Part shown: positions 49,591 through 64,000 of the stretch, one piece after another
Layout: each line of letters opens with the position of its first letter
Position numbering within the stretch: position 1 is the stretch's first letter
From: Papaver somniferum
Taxonomy: Eukaryota > Streptophyta > Magnoliopsida > Ranunculales > Papaveraceae
Direction: 5' to 3'
NCBI RefSeq assembly: GCF_003573695.1
Contig: NC_039362.1
Location: 192,692,827 to 192,756,826 of the forward strand
Length of the DNA stretch: 64,000 nucleotides
Program-made: the position numbers and the translations under genes
Notes under the pieces: generated by a model
The model's database searches: none
Told to the model about the DNA's origin: nothing
What the model saw: the letters and a program-made list of their open reading frames with translations, nothing else

Positions 49591-49901
49591 AACCAAACTA
49601 AGATAAAAATTATGTTCCCTAACCTGGACCCTTTCACCAGTTTCGCAAATCTCAGAGCAGTTAGCTCTTGAATTTGGTGTTTTGCCACGGGTTTGGCCTT
49701 CAATGTGAACCTGTATCACTTTGGGAAATCCAATCTGAAAATGTCCAAATTCACCATTGCTTCTAGAAACGGTGGTTCCAAATTCACCAATAAAAGCTCT
49801 TGGTAACACTCCACCAAGGTCCAAGTAAGATCTTTGTTCTTATAGCCCAACATATTAAAAAAAAAAAAACTATCCATTTTCCGTAAGGATCATACTTACC
49901 T

Positions 49902-50052
49902 GACGGGGTCTATGACTGATCATGAAGGGTCATGGCCTAGGTTAGTGACTTCCATTGCACTTTGGAAGGGCGCTCGCCTAAGATCTCCCCACTGAGGGAG
50001 AGTCTACGTCATAATTTGTTCTGAGGGGGAACGCGTCCGCGCGGCCCCTGCC
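49902..50052 (+). ncRNA. U1: U1 snRNA with deletions, unit 4
   Basis: 5' end ATACTTACCTGACGGGG lacks one base of CCTGGACGGGG, and a C is missing in GTTCTGAGGGGG. The body, Sm-type ATAATTTGTT and 3' box are otherwise present. No canonical promoter lies upstream. Confidence 0.86.
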
Positions 50053-50592
50053 AATCTTCCAAGTCTAAATTTTATCTACGGTTGTATTATTTAGCGTTTG
50101 CTCTTACCATAGTGCAGTTTGCTTGATCCGAACAGGATCTGTTATTTGAGCTTGATCTGCAACACTTGATGATCTCGTCAGAATGTGTTGGACAATAAGT
50201 TTCTCTGAAAAATATGGAATTGCATTATCTTAATCATCAATTTTCTTCGCAAGAAAAAAAAAAACTCCCGACTGTAGTTCCCCAATTTTATTTTATTTTT
50301 GATAATTTTCCGTTATGGCCTGTAAACAAGCCCTTCTGTTAAAACATGGCTGCCCAAAATCAAATTGAAGGCTACTATTCTAATAAGGTGAATTCGTTTG
50401 GATAGCAGGTGATCATCATCCCTTGTGTTGTTAAAGGCACTTAAGATAGGAGGGGGACTCAATAGCACTTTAAATATGGCCACACAAATTGACTCATGCA
50501 TGTGGCTTGAAGATAAGATATGAAAAGGCCACATCCAAGAAATTTTACAGTCAATAAGACTAGTGGAGGTGGTGTTTACTCTAAATAGACCG

Positions 50593-51217
50593 ATGGTGGT
50601 GGTGTTGGGTTCCATTCATCATCACTTGATCTCTAAATCCGCAATAATAATCTCAGCAAACATTTCTTCCTCTTCTTCTGTGAACAACTCACAGAGATTG
50701 TTCCCCACAAGGCGGAATTCATCAATATTAGCTACTTCCTCAATTTTATCTTCTTTTTACATTTGCGTCTTTTCAGTTGGCAAATGCTCGAATAGAAGAA
50801 GAAACACCTCACGCCAAGAAGAACGGTCGTTCAGGTATTCGAAGAGGCTTCTCCTTCGGTGGTTTTTATTAAGGACCTTGAATTAGCTAAGACCTCGTCA
50901 GGCAGAAGCACAAATACTGAAGAAGTTCTTACGAAAGAAGAAGAGGAAACTGCGAAAGTCGAAGGGACTGGTTCTGGTTTCATATGGGATAAAAGTGGAC
51001 ACATAGTGACCAATTATCATGTCATAGCTAAGTTGGCAACTGATACGACTGGACTTCGGCGTTGCAAGGTATTTCTTGAAGATGCACACGGGAAAAGTTC
51101 TCCAAGGAAGGCAAACTTGTTGGTTTTGATCCCACGTATGATTTGGCGGTTTTAAAGATCGATGTCGCCGAAGGAAATTTCAATCTCAAACCTGCTCTTC
51201 TTGGTACCTCTGGTGAT
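50593..51217 (+). pseudogene. DEG5: 5' fragment of DEG5, unit 4
   Basis: ATG at 50593 opens MVVVLGSIHHHLISKSAIII and the Ser-rich transit peptide. Deletions near 50757-50765, 50813 and 50824 break it. A second open stretch (50859 on) covers [13 protein letters not shown] to the His region. It is then shifted by the missing G near 51092 that unit 1 shares. Confidence 0.85.
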
Positions 51218-51254
51218 TTATGTCGTATCACCAGAGGTACCAAGAAGAGCAGGT
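51190..51254. repeat. fold-back palindrome at the DEG5 break, unit 4
   Basis: Perfect 28-base arms 51190-51217 and 51227-51254 around the 9-base loop. Confidence 0.95.
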
Positions 51255-51289
51255 ACCAAAGTTCAGTATCCTTCTCTCATCTGTTTTAA

Positions 51290-51651
51290 GAGATTCCCAA
51301 CATATCATAAGATTCCCGTTCTTGGAAATCCGCACTTTTCCAAATCCAAAAAACAGATGGAATTCTAGGATTTATCCTTGGGGCAAATACTTTTATGCAT
51401 ACCTCCTCTAGCTGATCCACACCATACTCTATTCTCGTAAGATGATACACACTAGCTAAGAGTCCGCCTGGTGCTACATCATAGGCACACTGAGAGCGTA
51501 GATAATTGTAACCATATACATATGACATGACAACAATGGAATGCCAATCCTCGGGCTTTATTTGTAAAGTTTCGAATCCTTGGTAATCGAAGCCTAAAAA
51601 TCTATGAACTAACCCATGCTTGACTAGCCAAGCAGACAAACGACCCTGCAT
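51290..51651 (-). pseudogene. ndhJ: plastid-derived ndhJ, 3'-truncated but open, unit 4
   Basis: [20 protein letters not shown] to ESYDMLGIS in one frame, about 120 of 158 codons. The break point is the same as in the other units, so truncation predates amplification. Confidence 0.93.
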
Positions 51652-51764
51652 TTTTTTAATCTCTCCCGGATTTTCATTTGTATAAGTAGTTCACGTTTAC
51701 GAAATTTTGGAAATTGAAGTGAAGGGCATTTGCTATTCTTCTGCACAAAAGAAAAGCAGTATCC

Positions 51765-52503
51765 CTAATTCACTAATTCATGGGAAGATACTGAACTTTG
51801 GTATTTTAAAAATGTTTCATAAGGTATCTCTGAAGTAGATCGCGATTGATAGAGTAATCCTTGATCATAATTTCCAGTATGCGTGCTACGTCCAACATAA
51901 AACTTGTGAGTGGTAGTAAAACATCGATTATTTTGTTGAGACCCAAATCTATCTTGGTAGATTTCTCGAGATACCTTCTTACGAAGTTTTGTTATAGCAT
52001 CGATAACTTCCTCCGGTTTAGGAGGGAAACCTGGCAAATAAACATCCACAAGAATTAGCTTATCAACTCCTCGAATAGTACTATAAGAATCAGTTCTGAA
52101 CATCCCTCCTGTAATAGTGCAGGCTCCCATAGCAATTACATATTTTGGTTCAGGCATTTGCTCATATAATCTTACTAAAGAGGGAGCCATTTTCATTGTT
52201 ACTGTGCCGGCTGTTAAAATTAAGTCCGCTTTCCTAGGACTCGATCTTGGTACCAAGCCATAATGATCAAAGTCGAAGCGCGAGCTTATTAATGAAGTAA
52301 ATTCAATAAAGCAACAATCGGTACCATACAGAAGCGTCCATAAACTGGAGAGTCTTGACCAATTTGAAAGATCATTTGATGTAGTTGAAATAACTGAATT
52401 TTGGGTTGTTTGATCAAGTACCGGAAACTCAATGGAATTCATAACTGTCTCAATGTCATTTTTTTTTCTTCTTATTGTCTGAATATTCAGGAGCTAAGAC
52501 CAT
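51765..52503 (-). pseudogene. ndhK: plastid-derived ndhK, one frameshift, unit 4
   Basis: Open for 225 codons from [16 protein letters not shown] to SSHELVN. The start [11 protein letters not shown] (52503) is separated by a change in a T-run near 52460. The fourth cluster ligand is Phe (LPGFPPKP) and other unusual residues (YGTDCC, KLILVD) occur. NdhK with this change should not hold its 4Fe-4S cluster. Confidence 0.92.
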
Positions 52504-52856
52504 TCCAACGCTCCTTTTCGCCATGCATAAACTAAACCAACAATTAGGATAAGCACGAAAATTAAAGCTTCTGTAAAAACGGATACACCCAATACATCTA
52601 AACTCATCGCCCACGGGTAAAGAAAAACCGTTTCAACATCAAAAACAACAAAAACCAAAGCAAACATATAATAACGAATTCGGAATTGTAAACAAGCGTC
52701 GCCCATTGGTTCTATGCCTGATTCATAACTAGAAAGTTTCTCCGGTCCTTCGAGAGTCGGGGCTAAAACCCCCGAAATGAAAAAAGCCAAAATAGGAATA
52801 AGACTTGATATTATTAGAAATGCCCAGAAAATGTCATATTCGTAAAGCAGAAACGT
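52494..52856 (-). pseudogene. ndhC: plastid-derived ndhC, full-length frame, unit 4
   Basis: A 120-codon frame [20 protein letters not shown] to [10 protein letters not shown] with three membrane helices, overlapping ndhK by ten bases. The first codon is ACG, while unit 2 has ATG at the same place. Plastids can restore ACG by RNA editing; the nucleus cannot. A conserved Trp is Cys (MGDACLQF). Confidence 0.92.
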
Positions 52857-54097
52857 AGATGCACTCCTATGAATGTGGAAAAAATATATACCGTATTCCT
52901 CGATTCGATCTGGAATTTGAATTAAGCTATAACTGTCTAGTCGAAATACCAATGAATTTTGATTGAACTCCCCAGTTTTTTTTGCTGTGGGTCATTATTC
53001 TTTCAAGGTTCATCGAGTGGAGTCCTATTTTCACTTCTTTCAATTCCATTTCGATATGCTAGAGACATATTATGCTCTTATTACAAACTTATCGTTTTTA
53101 TCTTGTCTCTGATTTTCTCTAAAAAAAAGAGAAAAAAGAATTACATATTTTTTTAGTTATAATTTATAGAAATTTTTTATTAAGATTAAATTAAGATACT
53201 ATTAAGAATATTAAGAATTCTATATGGATGTTATATATTTTATGAATATTCATATAATAAATCCAAAGGGTATTGGTTTATTTTTTTCATTAAGATCCAA
53301 TCCAGTTAGAGGATTGTTGTTTCTATTGATTAGATACGGAAACTGAATGCATCGCCCTATTCTATTTTTTCCTTGTTCTAGACTTAATGGATTTTATTCA
53401 ATGCCTTGAATTGAGAGAAACCCTTACATATAACAATCCTAGGGTTCTATCCCCAATTTACCATTTTTGAATATGTACTACCTCGACCTGCAACCCGTCT
53501 CCCCAAAAAAGAATCGGGTTATGAAATTAAAGCTCGAAGTCTTAAAAGAAGAATCTAGAATATCGGTCTTTAGTACTTGACTTGAAATGGGTCCGCGAAA
53601 GGCGGAATACTTATTAATGTAATAAAAATTAGTTTTAAAGTAAGACCAACCACTGGGTTAGCCTTCATGCAAAAAAAGATTTATTTTGAACGAGAACCCT
53701 ACACAACGAAGTATATCACAATGGGAAAGTAAGCCGAATCCTAAATAATTTACAGAAAAAACTTCTTCTAATCGAATCGCGCTTTATCAAATCTAATGAT
53801 ATTTATTGTAGAAATTCTCGGGATCGAGCCATCTGCTCCTTTATCCGAGAAAAGATATTTTTTGCATGGTCCAATCATTGATCCCGAGAATTTCTACAAT
53901 AAATTAGGTAGGTTACTAGTATAGTTCCCTATCCACGATTCTGCTATTGTAATGGAATAATTTTACTGGAAGGAAACAGGAAGAGTCTCTGGGATGGGTA
54001 TAAATATAAAAGGTGAGTAAGATTTTGAATGCTTTGTTTGTACATACACAAACAAAGTAAAAAAATTATGATTTGATTAATATCGGTGAATCAGTCT
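52857..54097. other. plastid ndhC-cemA spacer, unit 4
   Basis: No gene. Holds the 25-bp inverted repeat (53801-53825 and 53880-53904). Confidence 0.65.
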
Positions 54098-54787
54098 TTA
54101 GTCATTCATTGAATGATAAATCACTACAAGTGACGGAGATACGCGATTTAAATAACGGAAAATCCAATATTTTAAAAGTGTATCTAGAATGACTGGGAAA
54201 GTGGAAACAAGACCAGATATAATTTGATCATTATGATAAAATCCAAAATCCTTGGAGATAGAGCCAATCATTAGTTCCCAACCATGAGGCGAATGGAATC
54301 CGATACATAAATCAGTTAATAAAAGAATAGAAAAAGCTTTTATTGTGTCACTTAAGTTATAGAGGAATTCTTTCACCCAAGAATTAAGAACGAGAAGTTC
54401 TTCATTACCTAGAATAGAATAACCACTTAGAATAGCGAAACAGATTATATTTGTCGAGAAGTGCAAAATGCTATGAATATGACCTTCATTGTGCATCTTG
54501 ACCAATTGTATCGTTTCTTTGTGGATTTCTATACGGAGCTTTTGTATATGTGTCTCCGGGTACTCCTTTATAATTTCGTCCAAAAAGAAAAGTTCTTCTA
54601 ATTCTATGAATTTTTCTAGAAGATTCTTTTCTTTAATATCATTCAAAAACATTTCGGGTTGCCTAGTATTCCACCAATTTGTAACCCAGGATTCCAGATT
54701 TTTATTAAATGAGAGAGAAACCCACCAGGGTAAAAATAAAATAGATGCAAGATATGTGAGGGTAGTGAATGTTTTCTTTTGTGGCAT
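54098..54787 (-). pseudogene. cemA: plastid-derived cemA, intact 229-codon frame, unit 4
   Basis: [20 protein letters not shown] to VIYHSMND, the usual CemA length, with membrane helices and the conserved [12 protein letters not shown]. It is the only copy without the stop after NDIK (reads NDIKEKN). It has no nuclear promoter or transit peptide, so it is called a pseudogene by context. Confidence 0.9.
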
Positions 54788-54938
54788 TTTAAATATGTAA
54801 ATTACTAAGGAAACCACCTCTTTCGTCGACTCTATCCGATCGAAAATTTCTATGAAGCATGAGTTCTATAAAATGAAGATTCCTTAGTTCTGTTCCTTCC
54901 CCCCATGCTAACAAAACATTAATTCTTCGCAGTTCATT

Positions 54939-55493
54939 TCAAAATACTTCAATTGGTACGCGCAAGAAATAGGCCAATTCCGCCGCTTTTTGTTCAATTT
55001 CTCGTGGAGTCAGATTCTCATCAGTACGAGTCAAGGGAATGGCTCCCTGACCTCTGATTTCCATATAAAGGACACGACGAGGAAAAAGACCCTCTTTAAT
55101 TTCGATTCTAATCGACTGGACATCTCTCATAAGGAATCGAAGGAAGATACGACGATTTATTCCAGGAAATCCCCAACGAAAAATACACACTATTCCTTCT
55201 TTTCGATCAAATCGGTCATAACCACTACCTACATTCCACGAAATTGTGCACCATAAATAGGAGCTAATGAACAGACCCGCGATCCCATAGAAAGACATAA
55301 CGATGCCTTGTGGAAAAAAGAGGATTTCCTGAGACGGGAATAAGGATATCAGATTCCTACCAAGATAACTAGAAGTTCCAACCAATAAGAACCCTAGTGA
55401 ACCTAAAAGAAGGATACAGGCCCAGCAGAAATTACTTGTTTTTCGAGACCCCGTTATAAGTTCTATCCATATACGTTCTGAGCGCCAGTTCAT
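54939..55493 (-). pseudogene. ycf4: plastid-derived ycf4, intact 184-codon frame, unit 4
   Basis: [20 protein letters not shown] to LRVPIEVF, normal length. Two membrane helices near residues 20-85 and a soluble C-terminal domain. By context a nuclear passenger copy. Confidence 0.9.
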
Positions 55494-55660
55494 ACTAGAT
55501 CCAGTTGCATTTTATTGGAATTGAGAGAATAACCCAAATGAATTTTACTTTACTTTTTTGTTCCCGAAGTAACTCTCATCAACTAGCACTATTATGATGT
55601 GAACCATTAGAAATAATTCATCAAATTGGTTAAATATAAAAGCGTCTGCTTCATAGGAAT

Positions 55661-55771
55661 CTAGACAATCTTATTTTTTTGAACATGAAGAAATAAAGAA
55701 GCCATTGCAATTGCCGGGAAAACTAGGCCCACTAAAGGCACAAAAATAGAGGGTAAATCAAAAGTTGTCAT
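55661..55771 (-). pseudogene. psaI: plastid-derived psaI, intact frame, unit 4
   Basis: 36 codons plus stop, [20 protein letters not shown] onward. The native ycf4-psaI-accD order is kept. Confidence 0.9.
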
Positions 55772-56262
55772 AGAATGGATACCTCGATTTAAAATTTGTA
55801 CCTGTTATAAAGATATCTTATGATAAATATATCTATTTATTATAAGTATAGAATAATAAGTGCAAGGAATGTAGAACTAAATATGAGTTCTCACGGGAAA
55901 TATTGAAATATGCACGATTTCTATTCTATTATTTTATAGATTTGAATTTTTCTATATCTATAATACGTAAGAGGATAAGATGAAATTCTTTTTCTTCATA
56001 AAATTTTGCTAAAACAAAAGAAGAATGTATTCTTTTATCCTGTTGATCGAAACTTCCTGATTACTAATCAGTAATATAGCACCAATTATAGGTATAAAAT
56101 ACATATCTGGAGGAAAAAAGAAAAAGTAAGTATCCGAAACTTCTGATTCTTTTTACAATATAAATAGATCTTATGCCCGTAATGAAAACGAACTCTTCTT
56201 TTTTTCTTTACCAATAACTAAAAAACTTCTTTGCCGCAAATAAAATAACTGAATTGAATGCT

Positions 56263-57737
56263 CTACTTGATTGAATTTTGATTTAAGGGAAAGAAACCGT
56301 GAAGCTGAAATAACTCACCCAGAACACTTTTTAAAGGATTACGTGGTACGATTGAGTCCAATAAGCCCTTGTGGAATAAATACTCAGCCGCCTGGGAACC
56401 ATCAGGTACTGTCTTATTCAATGTTTGTTCAATTACTCTTTTACCCGCAAATGCAATGTAGGCATTAGGCTCGGCAATAATGATATCTCCCAACATACCA
56501 AAACTTGCAGTCACCCCACCGGTTGTAGGAGATGTAAGGATTGATACATAGAATAACTTTTTATTTGATTGATAATTATATGAAGCGGAAGATATTTTAG
56601 CCATTTGCATCAAGCTCAAACTTCCTTCTTGCATGCGCGCTCCTCCCGAAGCACAAACTATAATAAGAGGTAGAGCTTTACGAGTCGCATGCTCGATCAA
56701 ACGGGTAATTTTCTCGCCTACTACGGATCCCATACTGCCCCCCATGAACTGAAAATCCATAACCCCAATAGCTATGGGAATACCATTTAGTTGACCTATG
56801 CCTGTTTGAATAGCCTCGGTTAACCCTGTTTTTCTTTGATAAGAATCGATACGATCTTTATAAGGTTCCTCTTCTGAATGAAATTCAATGGGGTCCATAG
56901 AAACCATGTCTTCATTCATAGGATCCCAAGTGCCCGGATCAACCGAAAGCTCGATTCTATCTGAACTGCTCATTTTCAAATGATATCCGCATTGTTCACA
57001 AACATTGAGTTTTGACTTAAAAAATTTCTTATAATTTAACCCATAACAACTCTCGCATTGAACCCACAAATGTCTGTATTTTTTATTTATATCGAGATCA
57101 TTATATCTTCTTCTCATATTGAAATCACTTCTATTTGTGCTAATTCGTATACTGGAACTCTCGTTGTCACTACTATTTACACTTTCATTACAAATGTAAC
57201 TATACATGTAACTGTCGCTGTAATTGTAACTATCGCCTGAAATGTAATTATCAATACTGATTTCAGAACGAAGATAACTATCAATGCAATTAAAAATGTG
57301 ATTATTCCAACTATATTGAGTATCATACATATAACGATCGTAGTAGTGATTGTCGCTTTGAGAACCATTATTCAGATAACTATAAAAGGAACTTTCTAGT
57401 TCATTCATAAAAGAGCGATCGTTGTCAATCTCGAAAATAAAATTTTCAATATTAAAATATATCGAATAACTGTTACCATTACGATCCCTAACTAAAAAGA
57501 TGTCATCAGAGATCAAACTCCGAATGTCCCTGACATCGAAAAAAGTATCCATATTATTAGCACTGGAATTATCACTATCGTCCCCACTATCAATATTTTT
57601 ATCCCTATCATATAAACGGGATCTTCACTTCCACTGGTATTTTCAATAGGACCAAGACTATCCATTGATTTACTTAGCCCAGACCTATGTTTTAATTCCT
57701 CGTTAAACAACATCGAATGGAACCACCTTTTTTCCAT
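56263..57737 (-). pseudogene. accD: plastid-derived accD with one frameshift, unit 4
   Basis: Open for 429 codons from [17 protein letters not shown] to NQNSIK, including zinc finger and carboxyltransferase motifs. The first ~60 codons from [10 protein letters not shown] (57737) are in another frame because of a one-base loss near 57612 (CATATAAACGGG for CATATATAACGGG), shared with unit 1. Confidence 0.93.
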
Positions 57738-58393
57738 AGAGCTTGTCTGCCCCCCTATTTGAATGTAAATACAATAGATGAATAGTCATTCGATGAATAA
57801 TAATTTGAATATATCCTCTCGGAATAAGCATATAGATCCAATAGAATAATTAACTAATCACGGATGAGTCTTGAAAAAAAGGATTCTTTTTTTGTGGGAA
57901 TCTGGATATCACTTCACTATCAATCTATATGATGGAACCCTTTCTTCAATTAGAATAGAAAGCGAGGGTTATCCCGTGCCGTGTACAAATTCTAATCGAA
58001 AAGATTTGTTCTCTCCTAGGAAGAATTCTTTTTTGGAGAATAATAAGTTTCTATTGCAATGCGGAAGGAAAAGGGCAATATACGGGACGGGGATAAAGCG
58101 TTGTGACCATTGGCTCGATTCGACCATAGTCCGGATTAAGGGGTATAGAAAATATTCTACTAATCCCATCTCAAGGATCCATAGGATTAATTATGGATCC
58201 AACAACAGAAGGATTTGAATTGTTGAGTCTTAGATCTTGTATTTAATATTTTGTATACCGAAATCCAGTATGTATATATGCCTGGAAAATGAAATAGGAA
58301 CCTTATTCGTTATTCGGCTCAATCCTTTTTTAGTAAAAGATTGGGCCGAGTTTAATTGCAATTCAATTAAAGGAACGAATGGTAATTACTGGA
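57738..58393. other. plastid accD-rbcL spacer, unit 4
   Basis: No gene. Long form near 58020, shared with unit 1. Confidence 0.65.
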
Positions 58394-59836
<1,443 letters not shown>

Positions 59837-59998
59837 TTAAGAATTCTCACAACGACAAGGTCTACTCGACATGAATTAGCCGTTAATGAAACCTTTAACA
59901 GGAATCTTTCACAAAACTCTCAACAAATATTATCAACTAATCAGAATGGTTGGTTGTTAGACCACGGTATTTGATTCGCCAAATACATCAACATCATT

Positions 59999-60028
59999 AT
60001 TGTATACTCTTTCATATGTATGGCGCAA
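59999..60028 (-). promoter_or_regulatory. plastid-type rbcL promoter, unit 4 only
   Basis: On the minus strand TTGCGC (-35, 60023-60028) and TACAAT (-10, 59999-60004) are 18 bases apart, the well-known plastid-encoded polymerase promoter of rbcL. The deletions in units 1-3 removed it. Confidence 0.85.
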
Positions 60029-60546
60029 CCCAATCCCTGTTTTTCAAGTTTCGAATCCCGTACTTTTTTTAATCTAAATTTATCAAAAAAAGGAAATTCA
60101 CTCTTGACAGTGCTATATGTTGTATATGTAAATCCTAGATGTAAAACTATCCGGAATTCGTCCCTAAAAAGGTAGAGAAGAGGCGGAAAAATATATGCTG
60201 AAATAAGAAATAATGGCCAATGTGAAAAAAAATGAATCATAAATAGAGTTCAGGTTCGAATTCCATAGAAAATATGGGTGGGATTGTCTATAATGCTAGA
60301 GAACTGAAACGCTCCCTCATGGTTTTTATCCATCTACCTCATTTTTTAGGTTGTGAAACTTGAAAATTAACTCATTGAACGAGTAAACAATCGAATTGGA
60401 GTCGCTTGAATGGTACCAACGAAATCAAGTACTAACTCCTATTTATTATTGTATTGAATTAACCGATCAACCTGCTTGCTATCGGACATTTTTTCTTCGG
60501 TTTACAAAATGCAAAGAATTTCTACATATTTCACTTTATCATTATT

Positions 60547-62445
<1,899 letters not shown>

Positions 62446-62574
62446 AAAATAGGTGCGCCCCAATAAAAAAGGAAATTCTGTTTATACACCATATTTTGGT
62501 TCTGCGGATTGAGTCGAATCAACTGTAATGGCATTTCTTATGCAACTAAAATAAAAGGGAGGGTGGGTAGAAAA

Positions 62575-62611
62575 ACTTATTAGATACTAATTACTCCGGT
62601 ATCTAATAAGT
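62575..62611. terminator. stem-loop downstream of trnM
   Basis: ACTTATTAGATAC (62575-62587) and GTATCTAATAAGT (62599-62611) are perfect reverse complements. The stem lies 3' of trnM on its strand and is followed by a T run, and may shape 3' ends of trnM or atpE transcripts in the plastid. Confidence 0.6.
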
Positions 62612-62613
62612 TC

Positions 62614-62686
62614 TACCTACTATTGGATTTGAACCAATGACTCCCGCCGTATGAAAGCAATACTCTAACCACTGGGTTAAGTAGGT
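62614..62686 (-). tRNA. trnM-CAU: plastid-type trnM-CAU, intact cloverleaf, unit 4
   Basis: 73 bases with CAT anticodon in GCTTTCATACGGC, T arm GGTTCAAATCC and matching acceptor arms (ACCTACT / AGTAGGT). This is the elongator Met tRNA beside atpE in plastids. Its T-arm matches a B box, so Pol III might transcribe it in the nucleus, which is untested. Confidence 0.85.
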
Positions 62687-62860
62687 CATTTATCATCACA
62701 AAGAGAAAGAAAGGGGCTTGTCATATCGATGAATTATAGATGCAATCTTATTTCTAAGCAATACCAATTCTTGGCAGGAAACAGATCAGAAGCTATCATG
62801 TTGGATCATAGAAGATTCATCTTGACAAGAAATTATTTCCATGATAAACTATCTATCACA

Positions 62861-63513
62861 AGGGCTATAGCTCAGTTGGTAGAGCAACTCGTTTACACGC
62901 GCGCCAATGTTTTTCAGGGGAGTCCATCATGCAATCACAACAACAATTGATCTTATTGATAAATCGGTGTCTTACTCTATATATTCAAGGGAACAATAGC
63001 CTGACAAATATTTGGTTCGGTCCGCTTTGGGTGCCAATTTAGGCTCCAAAAAGAACCCATCATTGATTCGATAATTGATAAGGTGAATACACAGCCCATT
63101 CAATGCTAGGCATAATGAGTATAAGGACCTCAAAAAAATATCTTTTCGTACTATGAACTTTAAGGTGTATGAAGTTTCATATTTGACTCTTTGAGCAGAG
63201 CGATAGAGACTCCATTTAACTTAGGTTAATCTAGGCCAGAGGCAGACCTACGTCAAGGTAACTCTTCTTAGAAACACTTTGGTATTGCTCCTGGATCATA
63301 ATCTAAATAATGAATCAGAGCACGTGGAGCCATCTCGTTATCTTTCTGTTAAGAAAAAGTATGGCGGACTATCTGATATTTATATCAGTTGATGAAAGAG
63401 CCCAATGCAAAAAAATGCATGTTGGGTCTTTGGAACAGTTCGAATCATTTCGATAATAAAAAGTTGGATCTGTTTTACCGAGAAGGTCTACGGTTCGAGT
63501 CCGTATAGCCCTA
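62861..63513 (+). tRNA. trnV-UAC: plastid-type trnV-UAC with group II intron, unit 4
   Basis: Exon 1 62861-62898 (AGGGCTATAGCTCAGTTGGT to TTTACAC) and exon 2 63479-63513 (CGAGAAGGTCTACGGTTCGA to CCCTA) give a complete 73-base tRNA. The intron begins GCGCG and ends AC, and is about 580 bp. Without plastid maturase it should not splice in the nucleus. Confidence 0.87.
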
Positions 63514-64000
63514 AAAATTTGTATAGTTTTCATTTCCTCAATCTTGTTTGTTGGTTGTAGTCGGACGGTCGTTTGGCCCATCGAAATAGAATAATTATCA
63601 CATGCTCCGAGCAACCCCCGTGGGTGAGCATGAAGCGGAAAAAATTCATTTCAGTGGGCCCAATCGGTATTTTTTTGATCTCGGATAAAAAAACCCGTCC
63701 TTTCTTCTTTGTGGATGAATTACACACAAATTTTTCCTGTTTTCCTATCCAGGATCAAAAGGTTTGTGATATTCCTTTTCTTTTTGTACAAAATATCTTT
63801 TTATAGATCTCAATATACCCCAACCCAATTGCTCACCATTCCAATTCTACCGATGCTGACTTTATGCAAGAAGGTTGAGGTCTCCTTTTTGCACTTGGAC
63901 GAGTTAAGAAGCCCCCAACTCATCGTTTTTTCGGGAGCAGAACTCAATTCGTTGTTTCAGAGATAATGAATGTTTCCTAACTCTATTAGTGTTTGCATCC
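63514..64000. other. plastid spacer beyond trnV, end of window
   Basis: Same DNA as 1504-1990. The window ends before the nuclear junction, at the same phase of the repeat as position 1990, so at least one further unit may follow. Confidence 0.65.

Overview
The window is plant nuclear DNA, most likely from a eudicot. It is built mainly of plastid DNA that moved into the nucleus (a NUPT) and was then amplified. Three things exclude an organelle genome. Spliceosomal U2 and U1 snRNA genes of plant type recur in it. A fragment of the nuclear gene for the plastid protease DEG5 recurs beside them. A Ty3/Gypsy LTR retrotransposon with a clean 5-bp target duplication has inserted into one plastid-derived gene. 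I cannot name the species.

The layout is a head-to-tail tandem array of one composite unit of about 17.4 kb when complete. Each unit reads: (a) about 4.6 kb of nuclear DNA with an unassigned minus-strand ORF fragment, U2 snRNA (+), U1 snRNA (+) about 300 bp downstream, and the 5' part of DEG5 (+); (b) a 28-bp perfect fold-back palindrome at the end of the DEG5 fragment and about 36 bp of filler; (c) plastid DNA in the order ndhJ-ndhK-ndhC-cemA-ycf4-psaI-accD-rbcL (all minus), then atpB-atpE (+), trnM-CAU (-), trnV-UAC (+) and a spacer that runs into the nuclear part of the next unit.

Positions: tail of unit 0, 1-2090; unit 1, 2090-17650 (most of atpB deleted); unit 2, 17650-36281 (extra 1.1 kb before U1, a 5.54-kb retrotransposon in ndhJ, and everything beyond the rbcL C-terminal part missing); unit 3, 36281-46650 (most of ndhK, all of ndhC and all of rbcL deleted); unit 4, 46650-64000 (the only near-complete unit). 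Unit 4 still has open frames of normal length for cemA, ycf4, psaI, ndhC and atpE, and intact-looking trnM and trnV. The other copies carry frameshifts, deletions and stops.

The plastid genes encode parts of the NDH complex, ATP synthase, Rubisco, acetyl-CoA carboxylase and photosystem I or its assembly, but here they are passive passengers under plastid-type signals and are best read as pseudogenes. The parts most likely to be active in the nucleus are the snRNA genes. All four U2 copies keep an upstream sequence element and TATA box at plant Pol II snRNA spacing. Only unit 2 keeps a canonical promoter for U1, inside the 1.1 kb that the other units lack. The main points of interest are the co-amplification of snRNA genes with plastid DNA, the fold-back junction, and the nested rearrangements that order events in time.
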